Origin: Mytilus edulis
Lineage: Eukaryota > Mollusca > Bivalvia > Mytilida > Mytilidae
Length of the DNA stretch: 64,000 nt
Direction: 5' to 3'
Assembly: GCF_963676685.1 (NCBI RefSeq)
Contig: NC_092346.1
Location: forward strand, 27,913,133 to 27,977,132
Of the stretch, positions 42,241-55,300 are shown in pieces (within the stretch, counting starts at the first letter, position 1; each line of letters begins with the position of its first letter). The translations under genes and the position numbers were made by a program. Below the pieces are notes generated by a model. It made no database searches. It saw only the letters and a program-made list of their open reading frames with translations, and had not been told where the DNA came from.

Positions 42241-43249
42241 TATCAGTGTCTAGTCATCAACAATTGTTATTGAAAATTCTTCCTCATATTTCATTCTTAT
42301 TAATGATAAATCAAATTAACTTAACCTTTCAAAAAACCAAACAATGTGTGTTTCATCTACTTTACTTCCTGTTTTTGAATTACTTCATTTTTTGAATTTC
42401 GGGAAGAAGGATGGCACACTATCGTCATGTTTTTAGAAAAACCTCAGTCATTGAGTCCATCAGATTCATTTTGAAAATGAATATAATGAGATAGAAGGAG
42501 CTGAAAATAAATATAACTTTGCCCAAGACAGTATGCAAATAACCCTTATTCGGCAACACACCTGCATGAAATAATCGTGAACAAAAATGAAAAAAGTAAG
42601 CATGCAAAGCTTCAAAAAAGATAAAATGTCCATCAGCAAAAATGCGTTTCTCTTATAAACAAAAGGATCATTTGTTTGATTTAGGTAGGTCATTGAGAAA
42701 CTAAGTTAAAACTGAAAATTAATATCTTTGTCATAATAGGCAGGATTCAAATTATTAATAATCTGTCCATAAAATGAAGGACAATGGTGAAAGATGTTGT
42801 ATTTTATATTATGGAAATAATTTTTCGTGTGGCATTTAGCAGGTTTTTAAATAAGCGATGCGTCATCTGCTGTGTATATCAGATTATTGTACAAAAACAA
42901 AAAATAGTTAAAGCTGCATATTATTAACGTTAGACATATTGCATTGGGTGATGAGAAACTTTAACGTTTATTCGTTGAATCGAAATAGTCCACGAATATT
43001 AGTTATAAAATGTTTGTCAAGAAATACTTATTTGTATTTATTTCTTTTTTACTTTTTGAAAACCGTGCTTGCCGTTGCCTGACGGTGTCCTTATCGCGGT
43101 CAAAAGAAGAAAGAATAATATGGAGGATGAAATTTTAATTTGTATCTTAATCAAAATATAACAAATGCACATGTATTAAGTGTATACCATGTTCTCGCTT
43201 ATAACAGTTTTATTATACTTACTTTACCTATCAAATCGTCTTTTTCCTG
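42241..43249. other. AT-rich, no gene seen
   Basis: Small minus-strand frames at 42425-42693 have no recognisable family. No repeats identified. Confidence 0.35.
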
Positions 43250-43600
43250 TTTGCAGTACGTATGCCCTATACTTATCAAGTTATTTAACAAGTGCAAAAG
43301 ATAATAATTTTATATTTGTTTTTATACTAAATGCAATACGACAGGACAATTTGGTATGCAGTGATAGTTCAATAAAGTTATCGCTATCTGTATATATTTT
43401 TAGAAAGTTGAATATGAAACTTTTTCATGTGGATTGATGTAGGGTTTTTGTTGCAAAAAAAGGAGGGTATAAGGAGGAGATTATTTATTTTATTTTTAGT
43501 ATGTTAAAATTGCCTTGTTAAAAGTATATCTACACTGAAGACTGTTAATTGATATTTTTTGTCTCTTTTAGTTGCTCTTATATAACCTGGTTAGCCAAAC
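43250..43600 (+). repeat. Segmental duplication, copy C (partial)
   Basis: Matches 40485-40800: CAGTACGTATGCCCTATAC, AGTGCAAAAGATAATAATTT, GTGATAGTTCAATAAAGTTA, AGGAGGGTATAAGGAGG and TTTTTTGTCTCTTTTAG, then diverges. Confidence 0.6.
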
Positions 43601-46600
43601 ATGTTTTGTTGAAGAAACGTACAATAAACTATGTAATTGCATTTAAATTATAGAAATAGGGGAAACAATGTGGTATAATTGCGCACTCTAGCATGTGTAA
43701 TAAATTGATAACAAAACTTAAACGAAACAAAAGCCATGTTTTTTTCCTACAACAAAATGAACATGCTGAAAAGACAATTTATAATTATTGAACGGTGTTT
43801 AATCTATTATTCAAAATACTTATTTTCAACTTTGATTCCAAAAGGCTGGGCAGTATTCACTTTTTTCGTGCATGTACAAATATTAAGGAATATTTACAGT
43901 AACGTTCTATCTTAATTAATTAACACATTAATCAAATATCAAAAAGTTTGTCGGACTTTGTACTTTTGCATCCGTATATCTCTAAAAGACTTGATTTTCT
44001 TGTATTTGTTTATAATAATGAAAAATATATTTGCACTGTTATAATACTCATGTCGGAGCCTTTATAGCCGACTATACGGTTTGGGTTTTTCTCATAGTTG
44101 TGGTTGCCTATAATTACTTACATCTACTTCATTTAAATTTAGTGGATAGTTGTCTCATTTGCAATCATCTCCTGATTTTAATACTATATAGTTATTTTAT
44201 AAATTTTACAAATCACAGAATTCATCGTTCTTATCATAAAACATTTTACTAGACTTAATTTGTTGTTTTTTTGCATTGACGTAAAATATAAAACACACAC
44301 ACTAAGATATATATATAGATATAAAAAGCAGCACAACATTATTGATGAGTTTTCACCACTGGTTGTTTGTTGAACGTAAAAAAATGGTCAAATGTCATGA
44401 GTCAAATAGTGTAAATTGATTGACGGTTACGAACCATCTTGTCACATATGATCACGGTTATATTTGTAAATATTGTCCCGCTTTAATCTTTCCACATATG
44501 ACTATGTTCGATATCCACCTGTCATAGCATAACTGTGTGTGCTATTGGTTGGACGAAAACTGTGCTTACCCGTCAATAGTAGATAAAAACTGCTTACCCG
44601 TCAATAGAAGCAGATCTTATTTAACGCCATGTTACTCAATTTCGGTACTTAGTCTAAAGTTTTCATACAAAGCAATGTTGTTGACTGCCTGACGTGCTAT
44701 TTCTTGTTTCTACTTTTCACTTCCTTAGGAATTATTACCATTGGCGAAAGTACTCTGAACTACAAATGTATCTATTTTGTAAAAAAAAATGGTTTTTTTT
44801 ACTTCCGTACGGGTAACTACAAAATTATTATCTTCAAATTTATCAGTATCCGTTGTTTTATTCAAAGCCATTTTGTCTATGGTTGAGTTTTTGTCCAATT
44901 AAGTAAAGCCATTTCAATTGATATCTCATTGTCTTTTCATGTTGTAATGTTAAACTTCTGTATCGGGTTAGGGTGAAGGTCGGTGTCTGTTAAAAGTTTC
45001 AACTCGCTGTATTTTTTATAAACCCGTCCTAAGTCAGGAGCCAGTTTTTCAGTGGTTGTTGTTGATGTGGTTCATAGGTGTGTTTCGTTTCTCGTGTTTT
45101 TTTTTATAGATAAATAGAACGTTGTATTTCCTTTTTGAATTCTTTTACACTTGTCATTTTGTAGCCTTTTACATCTTATTGTTCGGTGTGTGCCTAGACA
45201 CCGTGTTGGAGGCTGTCCGTACTTTGACCTATAATTGTTAATTTTTTTATACATTGTGACTTGGGATGGATACTCGTCTCATTGGCACTCATACATCATT
45301 TTCTTATTCATATTGGTAATGTCATCTCAGATATTGTGGCGTCTATGATAACTTCTCTTCTGAAAGCCATTGTGACATCGCTGACGAGTTCTGCTTACAT
45401 CTGAAAGTCGTCATACAAGAACTAAGAGTGAATGAGCAGGGTGGTATATCAAGAGGCAAGAATAGTAAATCACCAAACATAAATTTTAAAGCTATATATG
45501 TAAATTAATTTCCTTGTCTGTACTTAACGACACAATTGTCACGATTCTTTAATTCGATAATAATTGTGAGGAAAAGTAAAATCACAAAAATACTAAACTC
45601 CGACAAAATTCAAAATGGAAGGTTTAATCAAATGGCAAAATCATAAGCTCAAACACATCAAACAAATGGATAATAAAGTCTTATTCTTGACTAAGTACAG
45701 GCATTTTCTTATGTAGAATTATCTAACCTCTCCAACAACGAAGAAATATATAACCTATTGTGAGTCATCAGGTCTAAGTCTATTAAAATCGTCCTCTAGA
45801 ACTATTGTATAGTTTCAGAATAGCTCTAAATGGAATTTAAAAATGGAAAAAAATATTTAAATGGGTAATTTCATTTCAGAAACTGCCATTATTAATCCTT
45901 CTTTTATGTAATGTTTTTGTTTGTGCAATCACGTTATCCGCTTGCAACTTCTTGTCCTCGACACAACTAACAATCATTTATCCACAAAGAAGCACCTATA
46001 AGTTATGTCCTTGTTTATAGCCATTTAAACTAAACTCTGTATACTGAACCTTTCAAATTATCGCAATCATGTGTGTAACACCTTAAAATAAAATCTATTA
46101 TCTTATAATCATTATACAACTATTTGCAGTTGTGCATATTACTATCTGACTCATTTGTTTTCATTGAAAATTTAGTTAAGTTAACGATTTATTACAAGTA
46201 CAGAAATATTTTATCATATAAAGTTTGTTGTTGGAGAGGTTAACCGATTCATTTAATCAGGTGAATGGTAATTTTAATAGAGACGAACAATGTTTGTACA
46301 GAATGTAGCAATATTCAGTCTTTGCAAGACGAAATAGGACTGTTAACTTCGATGTATCGTATTTTTAGTGCTCAAACGCTCTCTGCGCTTTACAAACCTA
46401 TTGCAACAACTATTTCAGGGGTTTCCAGAAAGTCTGTTACAAGACAAAATTCTTTTTCAAGATGCATTTCAAATGATTGTCCTTCATCATGCTTGTACCG
46501 GTCTTCCAACTTTGTTATTTTATTGTATATTTGTTCTCGTCGTGAAAATATGCATATAAAATTTCACCAGCCTTTAGCAAAAAGCTATCATGAAATCAAA

Positions 46601-47620
46601 TCCCTATATATTTTCAGCTTTTGTAACCTATACATGCCAAAGACGCCGATTTGTTCTTTACTTACTATTCATGGTTACATAAAATTGAAAATGGAAATGG
46701 GGAATATGTCAAAGAGAAAATAAACCGACTAAAGAGCATAATCGCAGTCTATAAACTAGTATGATGCATGGACTGATAAAGCCCTTAAAAGTTTGATTCA
46801 CTTGAAATAGGTATCAAACTACTCCACTGAAGATTGACTTCAGCGACAACAAAGGAGACACGTCTTAATATATTTTGATACATGCATTCGCTTCCAAAAT
46901 TTCATAGGAAACACATGTGGGAGTAACAAGTAAACAATATATAAAAGTGATGAATAAACTAGTTATGAATACAAGGCTAAATATATGTACAAAGTGGAAA
47001 CAATGGGTTTGTGATACCAGTGAGGTTGGGACGAATTGTACAGCCTACGGTTGGTCTTTCATATTGATCAATCCTGACACCCATGTGTTCTACGACAAGA
47101 AAAACCTTAAAATATGCATTATCTATAACTTAATGAATATTGTTTTTTTTTCATTATGACTGCTTGTTGTTTTTAACGTTCAGTGGTAGATATTCAATGC
47201 ATGTGTCAGACGAGAACGAATAGACCATAAATACAATAGTTAGATATTACAATAAGGTACTGGTTTTAATAAGATAAATGTCGAAAAATTTGAACTGTCA
47301 CTGGAAAATTAGGATGGTTTGATAGGGACAGTAATAATGTCATGGGATATACCACTGACTGACTCCTAAAATAATGACTTCAATGGTTCTTAAAGTACAT
47401 AGAGTATGGAACGCTCTACATACTATATCATATTTAACGTTCCAATACACTTTTAGTGTTTTAATGATGATCGGAAGAATTCCTGGGAGGGTACTTTTTT
47501 TATCCCTGTCAACCCTCTGGATTTTCACGTACATTATGATTTACACTTATAATTTCACTGGATCGCTTAGACTTTTGTTCAAAATATCTGAAGGAAATTG
47601 GAAATGAATCAATTTTGTAA
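43601..47620. other. Intergenic repeat-derived DNA
   Basis: Contains a diverged reverse R2-like segment (44040-44180), a repeat with AACCCGTCCTAAGTCAGG and GCCTTTTACATC (about 44880-45300), and a repeat with AAATGGCAAAATCATAAGC (about 45620-45730). At 46265-46560 two short, mutually shifted frames look mildly protein-like (QSLQDEIGLL, then QQLFQGFPESLLQDKILF) but no family is recognised. The end of a reverse R3 repeat is at 46680-46735. Confidence 0.35.
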
Positions 47621-48941
47621 ATAAGGGCACAGTAGTTTACCGGTGTTCAAAAGTAAAATTTCGATTAAAAAAAAATCAGGATTACAAACCAAAGCCGAGG
47701 GAAACACATCATCAATATAAGGAAAACTAATGAACAACACTAAAGTGCAACAAATGCAAACGCAAACGCACATAGAAACGAACTATTTGATAACAACTGC
47801 CATATTCCCATAGGTTATACTATGCCTTGTTACTACCTTCAAGGCATTAATAAAGGTTCGCATTGGTGACACTCCTTGAATACTTTCTGGATCCATCACT
47901 GCTGTGAGCGTAAGCTTTGTTCTCGGTTTTACTTTAGGTTTATCAGACTATAAAACAACTGCTTACATTTATTCATTTGACTTTAGATGGTATAAATGCA
48001 GGAGTAGTATAACAACTCAACAAAGTAAAAAATAAGCAACAAAACAAAAGAAGACTAAACTCGAGTTAGAAAAGCTTTTTTAAAAATACGAATCATATTA
48101 TAGTAGTGTCCATAAAACGTGATTTATACGTTTTGGTGCTGCATAAAACCTACCATGAATTACATAATAGTACTAGACAAATGTTTATACTCGCTTATTG
48201 TGATTTAAATACAACATTTGAAATGGATTATACACTTCTTAAACGACGAGTTGGTTGACCGTTCTTCTATATCTTTCACAAATTACCAGATATTTTTCCA
48301 ATTAGACAAGTGGAAATCTGGTGAAATTAACAAAATATATAAAGTCTACAATCTAGCCAATAATATATATTTTTCTTATATTTTACATCTATATGAAATA
48401 CAAACTACTTTTTTTTGTGGAGTAACAGTTGAAATTTAAAAACATTCAATCTTAGATAGTACATTTCAGGCAGATTATGTTGTGCACATAAGTACTGTGA
48501 GCGTTCCAAGTGATGGTAAATCTATTTTGCTCCCTTAAAGTTCCAGCTTTGATCTATATGATAGTATGTTCATACTATTGCACACAATTAAAGGTATAAC
48601 TTTCATTTACAATTATTGTTTTACAAGAAATATATAAATATGGATTTCAAAGGTTTTTATTTCATGTATTTTACAATATTCTTCAATTCTTAAATATATA
48701 GATACTGTTACTCAACTACATTTCTTTCCCCAAACAAGTGGTTTGTATATATGGTTCAACAAATAAAGGCAACAGTAGTATATCGCTGTTAGATTGAGGG
48801 AAAACCAATCCGGGTAATAAACTTAAACTGAGGTAAACACTTCAACTATAAGAGGCAAACAACACAACAGAATAACTGAAGTGCAACAAAAAAACAAAAC
48901 GGCAATGCGACACACACAGAAACGAACTTGGTACAAAGTCA
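47621..48941. other. Downstream of the WSC gene; two R4 repeats
   Basis: Repeat R4 copies at 47625-47800 and 48765-48940 bracket AT-rich DNA. On the minus strand AATAAA occurs at 48661-48656, 281 bp past the WSC stop, a possible polyadenylation signal. No gene is seen. Confidence 0.45.
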
Positions 48942-49345
48942 TCATTTAAAGATCCTTTGGATATCCATAACAATTACAAATATAACAGGAGCAATCAGTA
49001 TAGCGACGCCGACAATACCAATATTTCTCGAAGACTTTCGCGGATCATATGCAGATGTTTTAGTGGCTTTGTACGATTTTGTTTCCTTCCTGTTTATAGA
49101 AATTGCATTCCTCAACAACTCAAGTTTTTCATATAGTTCTTCAGCTGTCCAGACAGTGCTATTTATCTGCAAACAGTTTGCACATGAGCACTCGGGACAT
49201 CTATCTGCTACTGTTGGTGTTAGAGTGGATTTTAGCAAGCCGGTAGTTGATGGTAGAGTTGATTCCGTTGTAATTTCTGTAGTCACAGATGGTGTGTAGC
49301 TTGTAGATGGCGAATTAGTAGCTGCCGTTGTGTCGGTTAAACACT
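48942..49345 (-). CDS. WSC protein exon 4 (stalk, TM, tail)
   Basis: 404 nt after acceptor CTAATTTTCAG. Restores codon GAG (Glu121) and runs to TGA/TAA-type stop at 48942-48944. Carries the Thr/Ser stalk, Cys cluster and transmembrane helix. The stop codon overlaps the end of a repeat R4 copy (48765-48940). Confidence 0.85.
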
Positions 49346-52300
49346 CTGAAAATTAGACATTTGTTGTAACGTAGATCAAACCCTGCATAAACTGCAAATG
49401 TACAAATGGAACCCTAGTATTCTGATGGACAATGAATATTCTTAAATGATTTAATATTTTTTACCTTTTATCTTTTTCAAAGAACATGTGTGGTGATGGA
49501 ATGGATAAGTTCCACTTGGTTGATTATAATGAAGGTTGTTCCCGAACACTGAGATTATAATTTCAAAATTCAAATATACGCCAGCAATATACAAATGTTT
49601 ATAAATTATTATTTTTATTTCATACCGTTTTTATATATAATCTTTGAATTACAGTTGTATGTCATTTGGCTTTTAAGTAGGACAAATTAGTTGTATGCAC
49701 CCTCCATATCACATGTGTACACCAACAATTGCTGTGTCTCAAATGTCTTTCGATTTTCTAACTTTGTTTTGTTTATAAACAATTTATTTAAAAAAAAACA
49801 AGGGGTCCATTGCAACGTTTTTAGCTCAAAATATCTTTTAGAAGGAATATTCATGTTTAAAGAACGACCATAATGCACCTTTTTTAAGTGAAAATATTGC
49901 TCCCTTAGATTGATTACTTTTGTTCACCAAAATGATGAAAGTAAAGTACTCTTTCCTCCATATGTACATCAAAAACTTGTTTTTAAGTATATGTCCATTT
50001 GCCTTAAACTGAATGTCATATACTAAAAATATCAATGTCGTATCTATATAGAAAAAGAAAGATTATTATGATTTAAAAAATAAGAAAACTATACAGCATA
50101 CACAAAATAACGTTGGAGTATGCATAAAATTATATTTGTCTGACTTAACTGCTAAACTACATGCTAGTAATTGAAAGATTACATATACAACGGTATGAAA
50201 TAAGAATAATAATTTATAAACATTTAGATATTTCTAGAAATAAATCTAACACATGCAATATTGTATCACATAGCTTCAAAACTTGATTTGCTTTGCTTGT
50301 CAAAATTTTATTTTATTTATTGTGGCATTACAAAAAAACACTCACCGAATTTTGAATTTACCATTAGTAACACACTTGTGTCACGTGCAGAACAGGATCT
50401 GCTTACCATTTTGCACCTGATATCAACCCAATTTAACTGGGATTTGTTATGCACAGTCTTCAGGTTTCAATGCAAAAACAACTGTAGTAAACTGTTTTTC
50501 TGGGGTTTTTTCTTCGTTTTCCTTTTTTTGTCGTTCACTTTAAAAAAAAATATTATCCTTTTAGGGGTGTCAATTTACTGAAGCTAATATATGAATTTTC
50601 TCTCATGCAAATGCAATAACCCCATATTACTGATATCTTACCTATCTTATATACGCTCAAACTCCATGAACCTCCACACGTTTCACCTGGATTTCCACCA
50701 CAGGCCATATTACAATCATCAGGGTCTCTTTGTACAAAACTGGCATTGTTAGTAACATTTGTACAAAAGCACTGGTACCAGGCCTGTAATAAATCGTCAT
50801 GTTGATTTATAAGTAAACATATTAAACATTAGCATATGCGACTTTGGCTAAATGTATAGCTTTGCGTGTTTTATTTATTCTTCCACGAAATATTTTAGAT
50901 TGAAATAAGTGAAATAGAAGGCAAATCATAAAGGTTAAAAAAAAGCATAGCATATAACTAAAACAGCATAGTCTTGCTCAACTGTTTAGTTATTTTCGGT
51001 TATGTTTTATCTACAACGATTGGAAACTTGCCTTACAACATATTTAAGATGAAAACATACAAGTGTGACATATAAATAAAGGCAACAGTAATATACTGCT
51101 GTTCGAAAGTCATAAATCCGGGCTACAAACTAAAACCGTGAGAAACACATTACCTATAAGTGGAAAACAACGAAACAACATAAACACTAAAGTGCAACTA
51201 AAAACAAACGACAATATGTTACACACACAGAAACAAACTATAAGATAACAACTGCCATTTTCCTGACTCGGTACGTATCCTTGTCAGAACATATTTGACA
51301 ATGCTTCTTTTTTTTTTTTAAATTATATAGTTTTAAGGTACGAAATATCTTCACATTCGTTTGAATGTCAAAAAGACTTAGTTTAAAGAGACGTTAGCTT
51401 CGAGATCTAAAATTGTTTTTTTTTTTGTTCAATCGTTAATGAAAGTGAAATAGTGAAAGAATGATTTGCTTTTAGGAGCCTGTTTCGTTCAATTTTTGTC
51501 AAAATAAGCTAGGAAAAATCGCCGATGAATTATTACGACCTCATCGAATCCGTACTTATGTGACCTTCTATTGAACCCCTTAGCTAGAGAATTGTTACGC
51601 ATGAATTAAGCATGTTCGGTTATTTAAAGGACAAGAATCTCAAAATAGACAGTGAAACAACGGTTAACCATTTGGTTAACTGATTCGATATACGAAAGCT
51701 TATCATTCTTATACAGGTAAAAACGATGAGTAACATTTATCTTTAACATATAATTATAAATCAAGAAGACCTTGAAAATTCCAATTGCACACGTTCGCTA
51801 TCTATCTATTTATATCGATATGTATGTTTAATTCGGGTTATACTAGTATGAATGTTGGCAGTCTCAGATGTCATCTTGATGGGTAATTAGATCGCCTCTA
51901 GACTAAAATACACCCGGAACGTGATACAAACCATCGAGCCAATGAATGGTAAATTGTTTATTTTAGACTTTTCATAATTTAAATATACGTTATAGTATGT
52001 TATAAATCTTGAATTTGAATTCAAATTGGTTAACATGAACTTTGCAGTTAATACCCCTTCAAACATAATCGGCTTCATATTGTAAAACAGATAAATACTG
52101 ATGGGTAGATATAATGGAATGCCGTCCTCCACCTTTTTATAATAAACTCATATCTGTATAGTTTCTTGAAATAATGATGTTAAACGATAGATGTTAGTGA
52201 GATGTCCAATGTTGTAAGACTTCTTATTTTTGATGTTGTTTTAAGCTACAATAGGCATTTGTTTATGCTAGTATGTTAGGAAGGTTTTTTACGTAATGAT

Positions 52301-55300
52301 TCCATATGTTTTCTGTAGTTACCTTATTAGACTATAAACTCAAATAAGACTCTTATAATGATCTCTTAATAAATTTAAAGTCAAAACCAATCTTTATTGG
52401 TGTAGATCAGGCCATGTTACAAATAATATCAACATTACGGGAATTGCCTTTGTGTGATCCGATTGGTAAACAATATGTATCAAGCTCTTCCATTAGCCAA
52501 TCGGAAGTATAAAAGCAAAAACAACAGAACCAACTGATTGCTGTGTGGACAAAGAATTGGAAGTTAAAAATAGTCTTTTAACACATACCTGAGTTCCCAT
52601 GTAAGTAGCGTCATTCAAAAATGAACAGCAATGTGATTCACATAAATCATTGGTCATATAGGAGAGGTCAAGTTTTCCGTATGGTAAGGTTCTTGTCGCT
52701 TGGTCATAATAACATCCCATGTACTGTTTTCCTGTAAGTATTATGACAATAGTTAACCCTTGGTACAAATCACGTATACCGATTAAGAATTGATAGTTCA
52801 TGGTTACCAACAAAAATGAGGAAATTTTATTAGCTCCGAAAGAAGCGAAAACAAGTGTGTCGGCAGAGTAAGCGTTTACACCTATGCAGAAATATCCACC
52901 CTCAATCAAAATGTCACAATTAGACAAGTGATATTTTTCAAAACGGTAAGGACTTTAATGCACCAACCTAACACATAGCTATATTATATACCATTCGAAA
53001 GCTTATTATCTGTTCTTTTTTCATTGTCCGGTCGTAAAAGCATCGTTAGTGAAACTTTCGTTTAATCAAGGTCAAAGGTCAAAAATAAAGATTTAAAAAT
53101 TTTGCAATAATTAAACAAATTGTCCTTTTCTAGTTCTTCTACGATGAAATTTTCCACAAAGATTATCTGAGCCTTAGAATCAGAATACAGTTCTTCCAAA
53201 TAAAAAACAAACAGTATGAGGTTACTAGGATATGTGCAATATTCAAGAAATATTGCACATATCCTAGTCAATGGCAAAATCAAAAGCTCAAAAGAATGGA
53301 TAACAACTGTCATATTCCTGACTTGGTACAGGCATTTTCGTATGCAGAAAATTGTGGATTAAACCTGGTTTTTAATTTAGCTAAACCTTTCACTTGTATG
53401 ACAGTCGCATTACGTTTTTCCCATTTTCAGATGATTTTGAAGAATAATATAGGAAACCTGCACTTCGATTGGTCGATTCTCCATCGATCATCATTGTCAA
53501 ATATCGAAGTCAAGCAATAAGGTAGAATGAACTGTCTTTTATGGTAGCCGGATGCGTTCATTTCGCCTTTTCGCTTTTTCGTGTTTTCTCCTTTCACTTT
53601 GCATACGCGAAATCGGGAAATCGAGAAATTGAGAAAGCAAAAACGCGAATACACGAAAGCAAAAACACGACAGCGAAAACACGAAATGAATTTTTCGATT
53701 TCGCGTTTTCGCTTTCTCGCTTTCTCGATTTCTCGCCCACCAAAAGGTCTTCAACACAGCGAAAAAAGCCCACATCTGGAGGTGGACTTTCAGTTGGTCC
53801 CTAAACTCAAAATTTTACTAATTTAATAAAGTTTAAAAGACGTTAGAGTACGATATCAGAATAGGTAACAAAAGCAACTAATTAATTGTTTAAGCAAAAT
53901 GACAATGATAAACTAAACAAAAAAGGACTACTGGCAGTTACGGACATGGTGAGGGTTTTATAAACTTACAAATACAAATACTACGCGAAAGAGGTAGGGC
54001 AGGGGAAATTTACAAAAGGTTCTTTTTAGCGTACGATTGTGCGTGACATTCCCTCAATACATTTGGGTCTGCAGACAAACTCTCTTCATTAAAATATTAT
54101 AATCGAGGCACTCATGGGAGAAACAACGTATAGGCCTAGGACCATTACACTTCGGCGTAGACAATCGCACTTCAGCGGGACCATCGCACTTCGGCGTAGA
54201 CCATCGCACTTCAGCGGGACCATCGCACTTCAGCGGGACCATCGCACTTCAGCGTCCTCATCGCACCTCCGAGTCCTACAAACGTTAGAGACAGAAATTT
54301 ATATATTACTGAAAATGTATTACACCAGGGTTTTCGATATCACTAACTAGTGAAAACATTTACTAAATTTTATCATCAGTACAAGGACATCATTCGTATA
54401 TATAACACAATATGCAGACATCTTATACGTTCAGGTATTTCACATCCAATCTTTTACGGTTATATACTTTACAAGGCACAAAAATGTCAGTATTCACCTC
54501 AAAGGCTAACAAAACATTCAAACAAACTGATTAAGAACGGATATAATTACGATACTGTTATTAGTCGGTAAAGATAGCATATTTTGACTTTAATATTGAT
54601 TCACTAATAGGGTCTTTGCATCGGAAATAAGCACATTTATTTTAAAACCAGTGTTAGCATGGTACGGGTCATGTTCTTCTCATATATCTTATATGATGGT
54701 ATAATACTAAACCCCTAACGGTAGGGATTGTGCCTGATATTCATATGAAGAAGATATAATCTTTCAATCAGTTTTATTGAGGTCTGGAGCTTGCATGTCA
54801 GTAACTGCTAGTAGTCTGTTGTTATTCATGTATTATTGTCATTTTGTTTATTTTCTTTTGTTACCTCTTCTGACATCGGACTCGAACTTCTCTTAAACTG
54901 AGTTTTACTGTGAGTTTTGTTGTACGTTTGTTTTTACTACATTGGCTAGAGGTATAGGGGGAGTGTTGAGATCTAAAAAAACATGTTTAACCCCGCTGCA
55001 TTTTTGCGCTTGTCCCAAGTGAGGAGCCTCTGGCCTTTGTTAGTCTTGAATGATTTTTTAAGTTTAGTTTCTTGACTATGATTGGGAGTTTAGAATGACG
55101 TCCATTATCACTGAACTAGTATACATATTTGTTTAGGGGCCAACTGAAGGACGCCTCCGGGTGCAGGAGTTTCTTGCTGCATTGAGGACACATAGGTGCT
55201 CTATGGTCGGGTGTTGTCTCTTTGACACATTCCCCTTTACGAACAATTAAACTTACTTGATAACTTGAGTATAACTAGTTTTGAGATGCAATATTTTTTT

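Noticed and set aside
46265-46723. 152-codon frame with a Cys-rich start
   Set aside because: No family recognised, the protein-like stretches lie in different frames, and the end runs into an interspersed repeat. Left as unassigned DNA.
48928-49299. 123-codon plus-strand frame opposite WSC exon 4
   Set aside because: Antisense of a supported exon; no independent features.
52732-52927. N-terminal extension of the WSC exon 2 frame (starting MSNCDILIEGG)
   Set aside because: It is intronic read-through before the acceptor at 52732-52733; the signal-peptide exon at 59574 joins in phase.
53539-53826. Overlapping open frames on both strands
   Set aside because: All derive from the CGAAA/TTTCG word array.
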